Part shown: positions 50,381-62,371 of the stretch, piece by piece
How the letters are laid out: each line of letters begins with the position of its first letter
Numbering within the stretch: position 1 is the stretch's first letter
Assembly (NCBI GenBank): GCA_030246985.1
Contig: CP107246.1
Coordinates: 1,800,282 to 1,864,281, forward strand
DNA length: 64,000 bases
Direction: 5' to 3'
Origin: Candidatus Nitricoxidivorans perseverans
Lineage (GTDB): Bacteria > Pseudomonadota > Gammaproteobacteria > Burkholderiales > Rhodocyclaceae
Made by a program: the position numbers and the translations under genes
The notes under the pieces: generated by a model
The model's database searches: none
Told to the model about the DNA's origin: nothing
What the model saw: only the letters and a program-made list of their open reading frames with translations

Positions 50381-51396
50381 GAATCCTGGCTTCTTTGGCC
50401 TTGCTGGCATGGAGCGGCATGGCCGCCGGGCAGGGGTTCCGTCCGCCCGCCTTCTTCGGCGGCGTGCCGGGTATGGCGCAGTTCCAGGCGATCCAGATGC
50501 AGCGCCATCAGGCGCGCACGCTGCTCTATCGGGAGGCACTGGAGGAACTGCGAAAAAACCCGGCGGCGGCCGACGTGCCGGAATGTCCGGCGGGCGGCGC
50601 TCCCGCCGGCACGCTCTGCCTCGCGCGGGCCGAAACGCCACCGGCGCCGCCCCAGGCGCCCCCGGCGCGACGGCGCCTGGCTGTCCTGATCGGCAACAAC
50701 GACTACAAGAACCCGATCCCCGAACTGGAAACGCCCGTCGCCGATGTCGGCAGGACCGCCGAGATCCTGAAAAACCGTTTCGGCTTCGAGCCGCGCGTGC
50801 TGAAGAATGCCGGCAAGGCCCAGATCGTCGAGGCCCTCAACAAAATCGCGGCGGAAGCGACGCCCGAAGACAGCGTGCTGCTGTTCTACGCCGGCCACGG
50901 CTATCTGATGGACGATACGAAGATGGGGTTCTGGATTCCCGTCGACGCTTCGGTGAAGACGGCCGCCGGCTGGATTTCCAACACCGACATCTCGAGGCTG
51001 CTTGCGGCGATCAAGGCCCGACAGCTGATCCTGGTTTCCGACAGCTGCTTCTCCGGCTCCCTGACCAAGGAGCAGAAAATCGGCGCCGGCGGCGCGGCGA
51101 ACCGGGACGAGGTGCTGCGCCGGCGCTCGGTGCTGGTGCTGTCGTCGGGCGGCGACGAACCGGTATCCGACGAGGGCAAGGAGGGGCACTCGATCTTCGC
51201 CTGGAACCTGATCAAGACCCTGGAAGCGGCCGACGGTGTCACACCGGGATATGAGGTCTACCGCCAGGTGCGCGGCAGGGTGATGAAGGATTACCCGCAG
51301 GAGCCCCAGTACGGCGCGGTGGTGTCGGCCGGCCACGCCTCGGGCGGCGAATACCTGTTCGACGCGGGCGCCGCCGCGGCTACGACGGCGCGGTAA
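50377..51396 (+). CDS. secreted caspase-fold (peptidase C14) protease
   Basis: The 339-residue product has a signal peptide (cleavage MAAG-Q), a Pro/Ala-rich region, and a caspase/metacaspase domain from about 100: LAVLIGNNDYKN, LLFYAGHGYLMDD with catalytic His174 and ILVSDSCFSGSL with catalytic Cys224. Caspase-like enzymes cleave after basic (metacaspase) or acidic residues; specificity here is unknown. Export by a bacterial caspase-fold protease, next to secretion genes, suggests subunit processing or external substrates, which is inference. The ATG at 50377 overlaps the hydrolase stop. The 3' end overlaps the convergent GGDEF-EAL gene by 17 bp. Confidence 0.88.
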   Translation: MRILASLALLAWSGMAAGQGFRPPAFFGGVPGMAQFQAIQMQRHQARTLLYREALEELRKNPAAADVPECPAGGAPAGTLCLARAETPPAPPQAPPARRRLAVLIGNNDYKNPIPELETPVADVGRTAEILKNRFGFEPRVLKNAGKAQIVEALNKIAAEATPEDSVLLFYAGHGYLMDDTKMGFWIPVDASVKTAAGWISNTDISRLLAAIKARQLILVSDSCFSGSLTKEQKIGAGGAANRDEVLRRRSVLVLSSGGDEPVSDEGKEGHSIFAWNLIKTLEAADGVTPGYEVYRQVRGRVMKDYPQEPQYGAVVSAGHASGGEYLFDAGAAAATTAR

Positions 51397-53164
51397 ATCG
51401 CCGGCCTTCCCGCAGCATCGCCTCGAACTGTTCGGCCGGCACGGGCGGCGAGAACAGATAGCCCTGGAACTCGTCGCAGCCGAGGCTGCTGAGATAGGCG
51501 AGTTGCTCGGCCGTCTCCACGCCTTCCGCGATCACGCGATGCCGGAGCTGCTTGGCCATGCTGACGATGGCGCCGGCGATGGCGCAATCGTTGGCGTCGT
51601 CCGGGATGCCGGTGACGAACGAGCGGTCGATCTTCAGTGTATCGATGGGAAAGCGCTTCAGATAGGAAAGGCTCGAAAAGCCCGTGCCGAAGTCGTCCAG
51701 CGAGAGGTTGACGCCCAGATTGGCCAGTTCGTGCATCATGGCGATGACCCCCTCGGTGCTGTTGGTCAGCATGCTCTCGGTGATCTCCAGTTCCAGCCAT
51801 TCGGGCGGCAGATGATGGTGCCGCAGCACCGCCAGCATGCGCTGGCTCAATGCGGGCGCGAATTCGCGGGCGGAAAGGTTGACGGCCAGCTTGGTCTGCG
51901 GCAGGCCGGCCTTGCGCCATTGGTTGGCCTGGGCGCAAGCCGCGTCGAGGACCCAGGCGCCGACCTGGACCACCAAGCCGCTTTCCTCCGCCACGGGGAT
52001 GAATTCGCCCGGCGGCACCATGCCCTGTTCCGGGTGGCGCCAGCGCACCAGCGCCTCGGCGCCGGTGATGCGGCCGCTGGCGATATCCACCTTCGGCTGA
52101 TAGTGCAGCACCAGCTCGTCGTTCTCGATGGCGCGGCGCAAGCCGCTTTCGATCTTGAGGCGGTCGAGCGCCTTCTGGTTCATCTCCCGGCTGTAGTGGG
52201 CATAGCTGTCCTGGCTGCTTTGCTTGGCGCGGTACATGGCGATGTCGGCCAGACGCAGCAGCGTCTCAGTATCCGAGCCGTCCTGGGGGTAGATGCTGAT
52301 GCCGATGGCGGCGCCGAGCTTGAGTTCATGTCCGTCGATCCGGAAAGGCGCGTCGAAGGTCGCCAGCAGCTTATGGGCGACGATGCCGGCATGCTCGCGC
52401 CGGGCGATGTCGAACAGGGCGACGACGAACTCGTCGCCGCCTAGGCGGGCCACCACGTCCTCGTTGCGCAGGCTGGCGCGCAGGCGCGCGCCGATCTGCT
52501 GCAGGAGCAGGTCGCCGATACTGTGGCCGAGCGTGTCGTTGATCGGCTTGAACCGGTTGAGATCGATGAACAGGAGGGCGCCATGCATGCGATTGCGTTG
52601 CGCCTCGACCAACGCCTGATCCACCAGCTTGAAGAACAGTGAGCGGTTGGGCAGGCCGGTCAGCGCATCGTAGTAGGCAAGGTGGTGGATGCGGTCTTCC
52701 GTGCGCTTGCGTTCCGTGATGTCGGACAGATAGCCGATCAGGCCGGTCGGCTGGCCGTCGTCGCCGCGTATGAGCGAAAGCTGGAGACTGGCCCAGAAGA
52801 CCTCGCCGGATTTCTTGCGCCGGCGCACTTCCATCTCGCGGCTGCCGCCCTCGAGGAAGGCGTCGTGGAGGCCCTCGTCGCCGCCGTTCTCGTCGGCATA
52901 CAGAAAGAGGATGTTGCGGCCCACCGCCTCCTCCTGCGTGTAGCCGAACATCCGCTCGGCGCCCTTGTTCCAGTGGGTGATGTAGCCGACCAGATCCATG
53001 ACGATCACGGACTCGTGGATGTGGTCGAGCATTTCGACCTGCTCGCGGACGCTTGCAAGCGCGCGGGCGTACTCGGCGGTCACGCGGTCGAGCTCGGCGC
53101 GGACGTCCGACAACTCGCGTTGCAACTCGGCGCAGCGCCGGAGATCGTCCCCGCCGCCGGCCAT
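51380..53164 (-). CDS. PAS-GGDEF-EAL protein
   Basis: The 594-residue cytoplasmic protein has an N-terminal coiled coil, PAS/PAC (about 45-155), GGDEF (about 165-325, ARLGGDEF) and EAL (about 335-585, AEALVRWRHP). Both catalytic motifs look intact, so it can in principle make and degrade c-di-GMP. It lies 2 bp after the EAL-HDOD gene on the minus strand and probably forms an operon with it and the 5-formyl-THF cyclo-ligase gene. Confidence 0.93.
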   Translation of the reverse strand: MAGGGDDLRRCAELQRELSDVRAELDRVTAEYARALASVREQVEMLDHIHESVIVMDLVGYITHWNKGAERMFGYTQEEAVGRNILFLYADENGGDEGLHDAFLEGGSREMEVRRRKKSGEVFWASLQLSLIRGDDGQPTGLIGYLSDITERKRTEDRIHHLAYYDALTGLPNRSLFFKLVDQALVEAQRNRMHGALLFIDLNRFKPINDTLGHSIGDLLLQQIGARLRASLRNEDVVARLGGDEFVVALFDIARREHAGIVAHKLLATFDAPFRIDGHELKLGAAIGISIYPQDGSDTETLLRLADIAMYRAKQSSQDSYAHYSREMNQKALDRLKIESGLRRAIENDELVLHYQPKVDIASGRITGAEALVRWRHPEQGMVPPGEFIPVAEESGLVVQVGAWVLDAACAQANQWRKAGLPQTKLAVNLSAREFAPALSQRMLAVLRHHHLPPEWLELEITESMLTNSTEGVIAMMHELANLGVNLSLDDFGTGFSSLSYLKRFPIDTLKIDRSFVTGIPDDANDCAIAGAIVSMAKQLRHRVIAEGVETAEQLAYLSSLGCDEFQGYLFSPPVPAEQFEAMLREGRRFTAPS

Positions 53165-53166
53165 CG

Positions 53167-54180
53167 TCAGGTTTCCCGGCTGATCGGGATCGCCCAGTGG
53201 TACGCCTGCACCAGGGCGCCGGCCCAGGCCGCGGGATCGATGCCGGCGGTTGCCAGAGCGGCGGAAAGACGAGGGCCGGAGCCCTCTTCGCCGGCCTCGA
53301 CGGCGCGCAACAGGGTGCCGAGCGCACCGGAATGCTCAGTCAGGGCCGATGCCACGTCGTCGGCCAGATTGAGCGGCGCGACGATCTCGGCGACCGTCAT
53401 GCCGAAAAGCATATCCAGCAGGGAGAACATGCCGACCATGTAGGCCCGGTCCTGGCTTTCCTTGCCGCCGCCGGTCTCGGCGCAAAGGGACTCCATCAAT
53501 TCGGCCCGCAAAGCCGCGCGCGGCATCAGGGGGTTGGCGGCGGCGCCCGGGGCATGGGCATAGAGCAGCAATTGCAGCCAGCGCTGAATCTGGCGCCGGC
53601 CGAGCAGGGTGATGGCCTGGTTGAAACTGGTGATCTTGGTGGAAAGCGAAAAAGCCACGGAATTGACCAGCTTGAGCAACTGATAGGACAGATGGGCGTC
53701 CTGCTTGAAAATCGTTTCCATCTGGTGAGAGTCCGCGTCGGCGGCGATCAGGGCCAGCAACCGCAGCAGCAGGGCTTGGCGGGGGTTGTCGGAGCTTTCC
53801 TTCACTGGACGGGACGAGCGACTGCCGACAGCGGGGAGTTCATCGCTTATGAGCTTGAAACCGGCGCCGCGCAGATGGGCAAGATCGTCCTGTCGGGCCG
53901 GATCGGCGCAGACGTCGGGCGGGATGCGCAGCACGACCCGGTCGGCGGGCAGCAGCTCGACGATTTCCCGGGACAGACCGGCCGGATCGAGCAGGGAGAC
54001 GATGCAGGGAAGATTGTCCAACGCCTCGTAAAGGCCGAATTCGCCGAAAAGCCGGGCCAGGGCATCGACGTCGAATGCACCGGGCATTTCCAGAAGCAGC
54101 GCCGACCAGCCGTGATGCGCGTCCTCGACCGGAAGGAGCGAAATCGTCGGAAAGGAAGTGGCTGACCGGGATGTCATCAT
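53167..54180 (-). CDS. EAL-HDOD (YuxH-like) signalling protein
   Basis: The 337-residue product has an N-terminal EAL-type fold (about 10-130) without the catalytic EAL motif and a C-terminal HDOD domain (about 140-325) with AYMVGMFSLLDMLFG. Such proteins act as regulators without phosphodiesterase activity. The ATG overlaps the stop codon of the upstream cyclo-ligase gene. It precedes the PAS-GGDEF-EAL gene. Confidence 0.88.
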   Translation of the reverse strand: MMTSRSATSFPTISLLPVEDAHHGWSALLLEMPGAFDVDALARLFGEFGLYEALDNLPCIVSLLDPAGLSREIVELLPADRVVLRIPPDVCADPARQDDLAHLRGAGFKLISDELPAVGSRSSRPVKESSDNPRQALLLRLLALIAADADSHQMETIFKQDAHLSYQLLKLVNSVAFSLSTKITSFNQAITLLGRRQIQRWLQLLLYAHAPGAAANPLMPRAALRAELMESLCAETGGGKESQDRAYMVGMFSLLDMLFGMTVAEIVAPLNLADDVASALTEHSGALGTLLRAVEAGEEGSGPRLSAALATAGIDPAAWAGALVQAYHWAIPISRET

Positions 54181-54794
54181 CGCGGATACAACTTTACGCC
54201 AATTTCAGTGACGACGGCATCGAGCGGCATGTCGTGGGATTCCGGGCGGATGGAGTCGATGCGCGTCCGCTCGAAGCCGATGCCGATGGCGATCGGCCGG
54301 GGTGCGAGCGCGGCCAGCGTGCGGTCGAAGTGGCCGCCGCCGTAGCCGAGCCGGTAACCCTGGCAATCGAAGGCGACCAGGGGCAGCAGGACGATGCCGG
54401 GAATCAGGCATTCACCCTCGGCCGGGATCGGGATGCCGTAGCGATCGGCGGTCATGGGGGCATCGGGCGCCCACTCGCGGAAGGGCATGGCGGCCGCCGG
54501 CGACTGCGCCACCGGCAGGCAGGCGCGCCAGCCTGCCGACAGGAGGCGGCCAACCAGCGGCCGGCAATCGAATTCATTCCTCACCGGCCAGCAGAAGCCC
54601 AGCACGGAGGGCGGCCGGTCGAACAGCAAGGCGGCGAGGTGGTCTTCGATGCTTCTCGAGGCGCGGGCATGCTCTTCGTCCGTCATCGACTCGCGGGCGA
54701 CGATGGCGGCGTGGCGCAGGGCGGCGCGGTCGGCGACGGGGCCTGTCGCGGAATCGTGGAGATTGCCCCCGTTTTTTTCGGACACCGATCGCAT
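54177..54794 (-). CDS. 5-formyltetrahydrofolate cyclo-ligase
   Basis: Converts 5-formyl-THF to 5,10-methenyl-THF with ATP. The 205-residue product has the family signature LGYGGGHFDRTLA and the FCWPVRNEFDCRPL segment. It is the first gene of the minus operon ending with the PAS-GGDEF-EAL gene and diverges from slt across only 42 bp, so no 6S RNA gene fits between. Confidence 0.94.
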   Translation of the reverse strand: MRSVSEKNGGNLHDSATGPVADRAALRHAAIVARESMTDEEHARASRSIEDHLAALLFDRPPSVLGFCWPVRNEFDCRPLVGRLLSAGWRACLPVAQSPAAAMPFREWAPDAPMTADRYGIPIPAEGECLIPGIVLLPLVAFDCQGYRLGYGGGHFDRTLAALAPRPIAIGIGFERTRIDSIRPESHDMPLDAVVTEIGVKLYPR

Positions 54795-54836
54795 GCCCCT
54801 GTGCTAGTGTTGGCGAATACAGGATTGGAACTATAG

Positions 54837-56798
54837 ATGATGATGGGACGCCTGCCGCGAATCATTCTGTTGTCGATCGCCTTCATGTGGCCTCCGCACC
54901 CGGCGGCGGCCCCGAAGGCGGCCGTCGATGGCGACCGTGCTTTCCTTGCGGCCCAGGATGCGTTCCGCCTGGGTGAACGGGTCAGGCTGTCCCGCCTCAT
55001 GGATGCCCTGCGCGGACACGAGCTGGCGCCTTGGGCCGAATACTGGTTGCTGCGTTTGCGGCTGGAGGAAGACGCCGCCAATGGCGTCCGGGATTTTCTC
55101 GTGCGTCACGAGGGCAGCTACCTGGCCGAAAAACTGCGCGCCGACTGGCTGAAAACCCTGGCCGTACGCCAGGAATGGACGGTTTTTCAGGAGGAATATC
55201 CCCGTCTCGCCCAACCCGACCGGGAAGTCGCCTGCCACGCCCTGCAGGGCCGGCTGGTTCGCCAGCGGGACATCACCGCGCTCGACGAGGCGCGTTTCCT
55301 CTGGCTCTCCGCCCTTGATCTGCCGGAATCCTGCACGCCGTTGATGGATCGGCTGATCGCCAATGGCCGGCTGTCCGACGAGGACATATGGACGCGGACG
55401 CGGCGCCTGCTCGAGGCCGGAAAGCTTCCGGCGGCCAGGGAGGCCATCTCCTATCTGCCGTCCGGCGAGAGGTCCGACGCCCACGCGCTCGATGCCGTGA
55501 TCGCAGCGCCCGCACGCCATCTGGCGAGACTGCCGGCCCATTTCGCCGACACCCGGGCCGGGCGGGAAATGGCCCTGTTCGCCGTGCAGCGCATGGCTCG
55601 CAACGATCCTCTGGCGGCCGCGGCCCAGTGGCAGACCGTGGAGACCCGGTTCTCCGACGCCGATCGTGCCCATGTCTGGGGCCGGCTGGCCTGGCAGGCG
55701 GCCATGCAGCACCTGGATGAGGCGCTCGACTGGTATGACAAGGCCGAGGGCTCGCAGCTTTCCGATGAACAACTGGCCTGGCGGGCGCGCGCGGCCCTGC
55801 GCGCCGGCGACTGGCGGGCGGTGGATCAGGCCATTGCCCGGATGCCGCCGCCGATGGGGGCGCAACCCGGCTGGACCTATTGGCTGGCCCGCGCCCTGGT
55901 CGAACAGGGCCGGCGCGACGAGGCGCAGGCGCTGTACCGGAAGATCGCCGGCCAGCCGAATTTCTACGGCAATCTGGCCGACGACGAACTGGGCCGTCCC
56001 ATCACCGTGCCGTCCGCGGCCGAACCCCCGAGCGCGGAGGAGCTGGCGCAGGCGGCGGCGAACCCCGGTCTGCAACGCGCCCTGGCGCTATTCCGCCTCG
56101 ACATGCGCGTCGAGGGCGTGCGTGAATGGAGCTGGGCGCTCTCCGGCATGGACGACCGGCAATTGCTCGCCGCGGCCGAATGGGCGAGCCGCCACGACGC
56201 CCTCGACCGCGCCATCCACACGGCCGACAGGACGCGGGTCGAGCATGATTACCGCCTGCGCTATCCCGCCCCCTTCCGCGAGAGCGTCGAGCCGAAGGCG
56301 AGGGAACTCGACCTGGATCATGGCTGGGTCTATGGCCTGATGCGCCAGGAAAGCCGCTTCGTCGCCAATGCCCGGTCGTCGGCCGGCGCCAAGGGCCTCA
56401 TGCAGATCATGCCGGCCACCGCTAATTGGGTGGCCAAAAAGATCGGCCTGACCGGCTTCCGCCTGGCCAGTCTCGGCGACACGGACACCAACGTGAAACT
56501 GGGCACGCACTATCTCAAGATGGTGCTGGAATCCCTCGACAACCACCCGGTGCTGGCCGCGGCCGCCTACAACGCCGGCCCCAACCGCGCCCGCAAGTGG
56601 CGCGCCGCGAGGCCGCTGGAAGGCGCCATCTACGCCGAAACCATCCCCTTCAGCGAAACGCGCGACTACGTGAAAAAGGTGATGAGCAACGCCGTCTACT
56701 ACGCGGCCCTGTTCGAAGGAAAGCCGCAGTCGCTCAAGAGTCGGCTCGGCGTCGTGCGGCCGAAGGGCGGCGATGCCGAAGCGGAGTATCTGCCGTAA
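54837..56798 (+). CDS. slt: soluble lytic murein transglycosylase
   Basis: Cleaves the beta-1,4 bonds of peptidoglycan to give anhydro-muropeptides in the periplasm. The 653-residue product has a signal peptide, a superhelical U/L domain and a C-terminal SLT domain with GLMRQESRFVANARSSAGAK (catalytic glutamate in ESRF), MQIMPATA and AAAYNAGPNRARKW. Three consecutive ATGs (54837, 54840, 54843) are possible starts. Confidence 0.95.
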   Translation: MMMGRLPRIILLSIAFMWPPHPAAAPKAAVDGDRAFLAAQDAFRLGERVRLSRLMDALRGHELAPWAEYWLLRLRLEEDAANGVRDFLVRHEGSYLAEKLRADWLKTLAVRQEWTVFQEEYPRLAQPDREVACHALQGRLVRQRDITALDEARFLWLSALDLPESCTPLMDRLIANGRLSDEDIWTRTRRLLEAGKLPAAREAISYLPSGERSDAHALDAVIAAPARHLARLPAHFADTRAGREMALFAVQRMARNDPLAAAAQWQTVETRFSDADRAHVWGRLAWQAAMQHLDEALDWYDKAEGSQLSDEQLAWRARAALRAGDWRAVDQAIARMPPPMGAQPGWTYWLARALVEQGRRDEAQALYRKIAGQPNFYGNLADDELGRPITVPSAAEPPSAEELAQAAANPGLQRALALFRLDMRVEGVREWSWALSGMDDRQLLAAAEWASRHDALDRAIHTADRTRVEHDYRLRYPAPFRESVEPKARELDLDHGWVYGLMRQESRFVANARSSAGAKGLMQIMPATANWVAKKIGLTGFRLASLGDTDTNVKLGTHYLKMVLESLDNHPVLAAAAYNAGPNRARKWRAARPLEGAIYAETIPFSETRDYVKKVMSNAVYYAALFEGKPQSLKSRLGVVRPKGGDAEAEYLP

Positions 56799-56806
56799 GG
56801 GGATTC

Positions 56807-56883
56807 TGGCGCGCCTGACACGATTCGAACGTGCGACCCCTGCCTTCGGAGGGCAGTACTCTATCCAACTGAGCTACAGGCGC
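56807..56883 (-). tRNA. tRNA-Arg (CCG)
   Basis: Cloverleaf on the minus strand: acceptor stem GCGCCTG/CAGGCGC, D arm GCTCAGTTGGATAGAGT, anticodon stem-loop with CTCCGAA (anticodon CCG, reading CGG, complement at 56847-56849), T arm with TTCGAAT, discriminator G and an encoded CCA at the 3' end (56807-56809). Confidence 0.95.
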
Positions 56884-56936
56884 AAAGGGGCGGCAAGCAT
56901 ATCATGTCTCCGCCGGGCCGTCCCAAGGAGACATGC

Positions 56937-56953
56937 GCCCCCCGGTGGGGGGC
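56937..56953. repeat. GC hairpin, possible extragenic palindromic element
   Basis: Perfect 7-bp stem GCCCCCC / GGGGGGC with a 3-base loop between the tRNA and the helicase gene, followed by a second G-rich run. Similar GC hairpins recur in betaproteobacterial intergenic regions from memory. No T tract is present. Only one copy was noticed in this window. Confidence 0.35.
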
Positions 56954-56986
56954 AGCGAGCCTGGAACGGGCGAGCGTGGGGGGCCA

Positions 56987-58978
56987 TTATTTCTGGCCGC
57001 CCAGTAGCGCCCTGAACTGCGCCAGCTTGGCCCGCCCTTCTTCCTTGCTGACTGTTTCGGCCTGGCCCCGGCCGGCGCGCCTGAGGTCATTGCCCATCTC
57101 GGCGATGAAGCGCGAGGGCTCGCGTTCCAACATCTCCTTGCCCTGCTTGCGCTTCTCGCAGAAGGTGACGGCGAGGCTCATTTGCGCGCGCGTGATGCCC
57201 ACGTACATGAGCCGCCGCTCCTCTTCCAGGTTGCCCGCGTCCACCGATTCGCGGTGGGGCAGGATGCCTTCCTCGACGCCAACGAGGAACACGTGGCGGA
57301 ACTCCAGCCCCTTGGCGGCGTGCAGCGTGGCCAGCTGCACGGCGTCCTGCTCCTGCTGACTCTTGTCGAGCATGGAGATCAGCGCCACGGTCTGGGCGAG
57401 TTCCAGCAGGTTCCTGTTTTCCTCCTCGCCCTTTTTCGCCATCCATTCCATGAAGTCGCGCACGTTGCCCCAGCGGGTCTCCGCCTCGCGCGGGTCGAGC
57501 GTCTCGAACAGCCAGGTCTCGTAGCCGATGGCGGAGAGCAGGTCGGCGAGCACCATGCCGGCCGGCTCCTTCTTCGCGCGCCATTCCATGCGGTTGATGA
57601 ACGCGCAGAACTCTTGCACGGCGGCGAGCTGCTTCGGGTTCACCTCCGTCTCGATGCCCGGCGCGAATGCCGCCTCGAACAGGCCGACATGGCGCCGCCC
57701 GGCGGCCTTTCCCAACGACTCCAGCGTCGTGCCGCCGATGCCCCGCTTCGGCGTCGTCACGGCGCGGATGAATGCCGGGTCGTCGTCGCCATTGGCCAGC
57801 AGGCGCAGGTAGCTCGTCACGTCCTTGATCTCGGCACGGTCGAAGAAGGACTGGCCGCCCGACAGGACGTAGGGAATCTTGTGGGCGCGCAGCTGCTGCT
57901 CGAAGGCGCGGGCCTGGTAGTTGCCGCGGTAGAGGATGGCGTAGTCGCCCCACTGGCCCCGGTTCTCGAACTTGTGGGCCTGCATGCGGGCGACGACCCA
58001 TTCGGCCTCGTGCTCGCCGTCGCGGCAGGCGACGGCCTGGATGACGTCGCCGTGGCCCTTGTCGGACCACAGATTCTTGTCGAACAGCCGGTCGTTGTGG
58101 GCGATGACGGCGTTGGCGGCGGCCAGGATGCGCGTGGTGGAACGGTAGTTCTGTTCGAGCTTGACCACCTTCAGATTCGGAAACTCGTCCCTCAGCAGGC
58201 GCAGGTTCCCGATGTCGGCGCCGCGCCAGCCGTAGATGGACTGGTCGTCGTCGCCCACGGCCGTGAAGGCGGCGAGCGGCCCGGCCAAGAGCTTCATCAG
58301 CCGGTACTGGCAGCGGTTGGTGTCCTGGTACTCGTCCACCAGCAGGTGCCAGGTGCGGCTCCGCCAGCGCTGGATCACTTCCTCGTGGGCCTCGAACAGC
58401 TCCACCGGCAGGCGGATCAGGTCGTCGAAATCCACGGCCTGGTAGGCGCGCAGGGTGCGCTCGTATTCGACGTAGACGCGGGCGGCGCCGGCTTCCAGGT
58501 CGTCGGCCGCGATCTTCAGGGCCTCGTCGGGGCCGATGACCGCGTTCTTCCAGAGCGAGATGCGGTTCTGGACCCTGCGCAGCCTCGCCTTGTCATGGTC
58601 CTTGAGCAGCTCCTGGAACAGCTGCGCCGTGTCCGAGGCGTCGAGGATGGAGAAACCCGGCTTCAGCCCCGCGTGGCGCGCCTCCTGGCGCAGGATGCGG
58701 GCGCCCAGCGCGTGGAAGGTGGAGATGACCAGGCCTTCCGCCGATCGTCCGCCCATCTGCCCGGTCAACTTGAGCGCCCGTTCCTTCATCTCCTTCGCCG
58801 CCTTGTTGGTGAAGGTGATGGCCGTGATGCGGGAAGGCGCGACGCCGCACTCCTCGATCAGCCAGGCGATCTTCTGCGTGATGACCCGCGTCTTGCCGCT
58901 GCCGGCGCCGGCCAGCACCAGCAGCGGGCCGTCGAGATAGCGCACGGCCTCGCGCTGCGCGGGGTTCAGGTGGGACAT
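56987..58978 (-). CDS. rep: UvrD/Rep-family ATP-dependent DNA helicase
   Basis: Superfamily 1 3'-5' helicase of 663 residues with motifs I (GAGSGKTRVI), Ia (TFTNKAAKEMKER), II (VDEYQDTN), III (VGDDDQSIYGWRGAD), IV (LEQNYRST) and VI (VGITRAQ). The length and the motif set with YGWRGAD fit Rep more than UvrD, which is about 720 residues with a longer C-terminus, but the distinction is not certain. Confidence 0.9.
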   Translation of the reverse strand: MSHLNPAQREAVRYLDGPLLVLAGAGSGKTRVITQKIAWLIEECGVAPSRITAITFTNKAAKEMKERALKLTGQMGGRSAEGLVISTFHALGARILRQEARHAGLKPGFSILDASDTAQLFQELLKDHDKARLRRVQNRISLWKNAVIGPDEALKIAADDLEAGAARVYVEYERTLRAYQAVDFDDLIRLPVELFEAHEEVIQRWRSRTWHLLVDEYQDTNRCQYRLMKLLAGPLAAFTAVGDDDQSIYGWRGADIGNLRLLRDEFPNLKVVKLEQNYRSTTRILAAANAVIAHNDRLFDKNLWSDKGHGDVIQAVACRDGEHEAEWVVARMQAHKFENRGQWGDYAILYRGNYQARAFEQQLRAHKIPYVLSGGQSFFDRAEIKDVTSYLRLLANGDDDPAFIRAVTTPKRGIGGTTLESLGKAAGRRHVGLFEAAFAPGIETEVNPKQLAAVQEFCAFINRMEWRAKKEPAGMVLADLLSAIGYETWLFETLDPREAETRWGNVRDFMEWMAKKGEEENRNLLELAQTVALISMLDKSQQEQDAVQLATLHAAKGLEFRHVFLVGVEEGILPHRESVDAGNLEEERRLMYVGITRAQMSLAVTFCEKRKQGKEMLEREPSRFIAEMGNDLRRAGRGQAETVSKEEGRAKLAQFRALLGGQK

Positions 58979-59044
58979 GGGGGAATCGCCCGGCCGGGGC
59001 CGGAATGAATCGGAGGGTCGCTATTTTACCAAGGGGCCGGGAGT

Positions 59045-61294
<2,250 letters not shown>

Positions 61295-61300
61295 GATCGG

Positions 61301-62362
<1,062 letters not shown>

Positions 62363-62371
62363 GATGACCTC

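Noticed and set aside
54795-54836. 6S RNA gene beside the 5-formyl-THF cyclo-ligase gene
   Set aside because: In many Proteobacteria 6S RNA lies there, but the 42-bp gap is too short.
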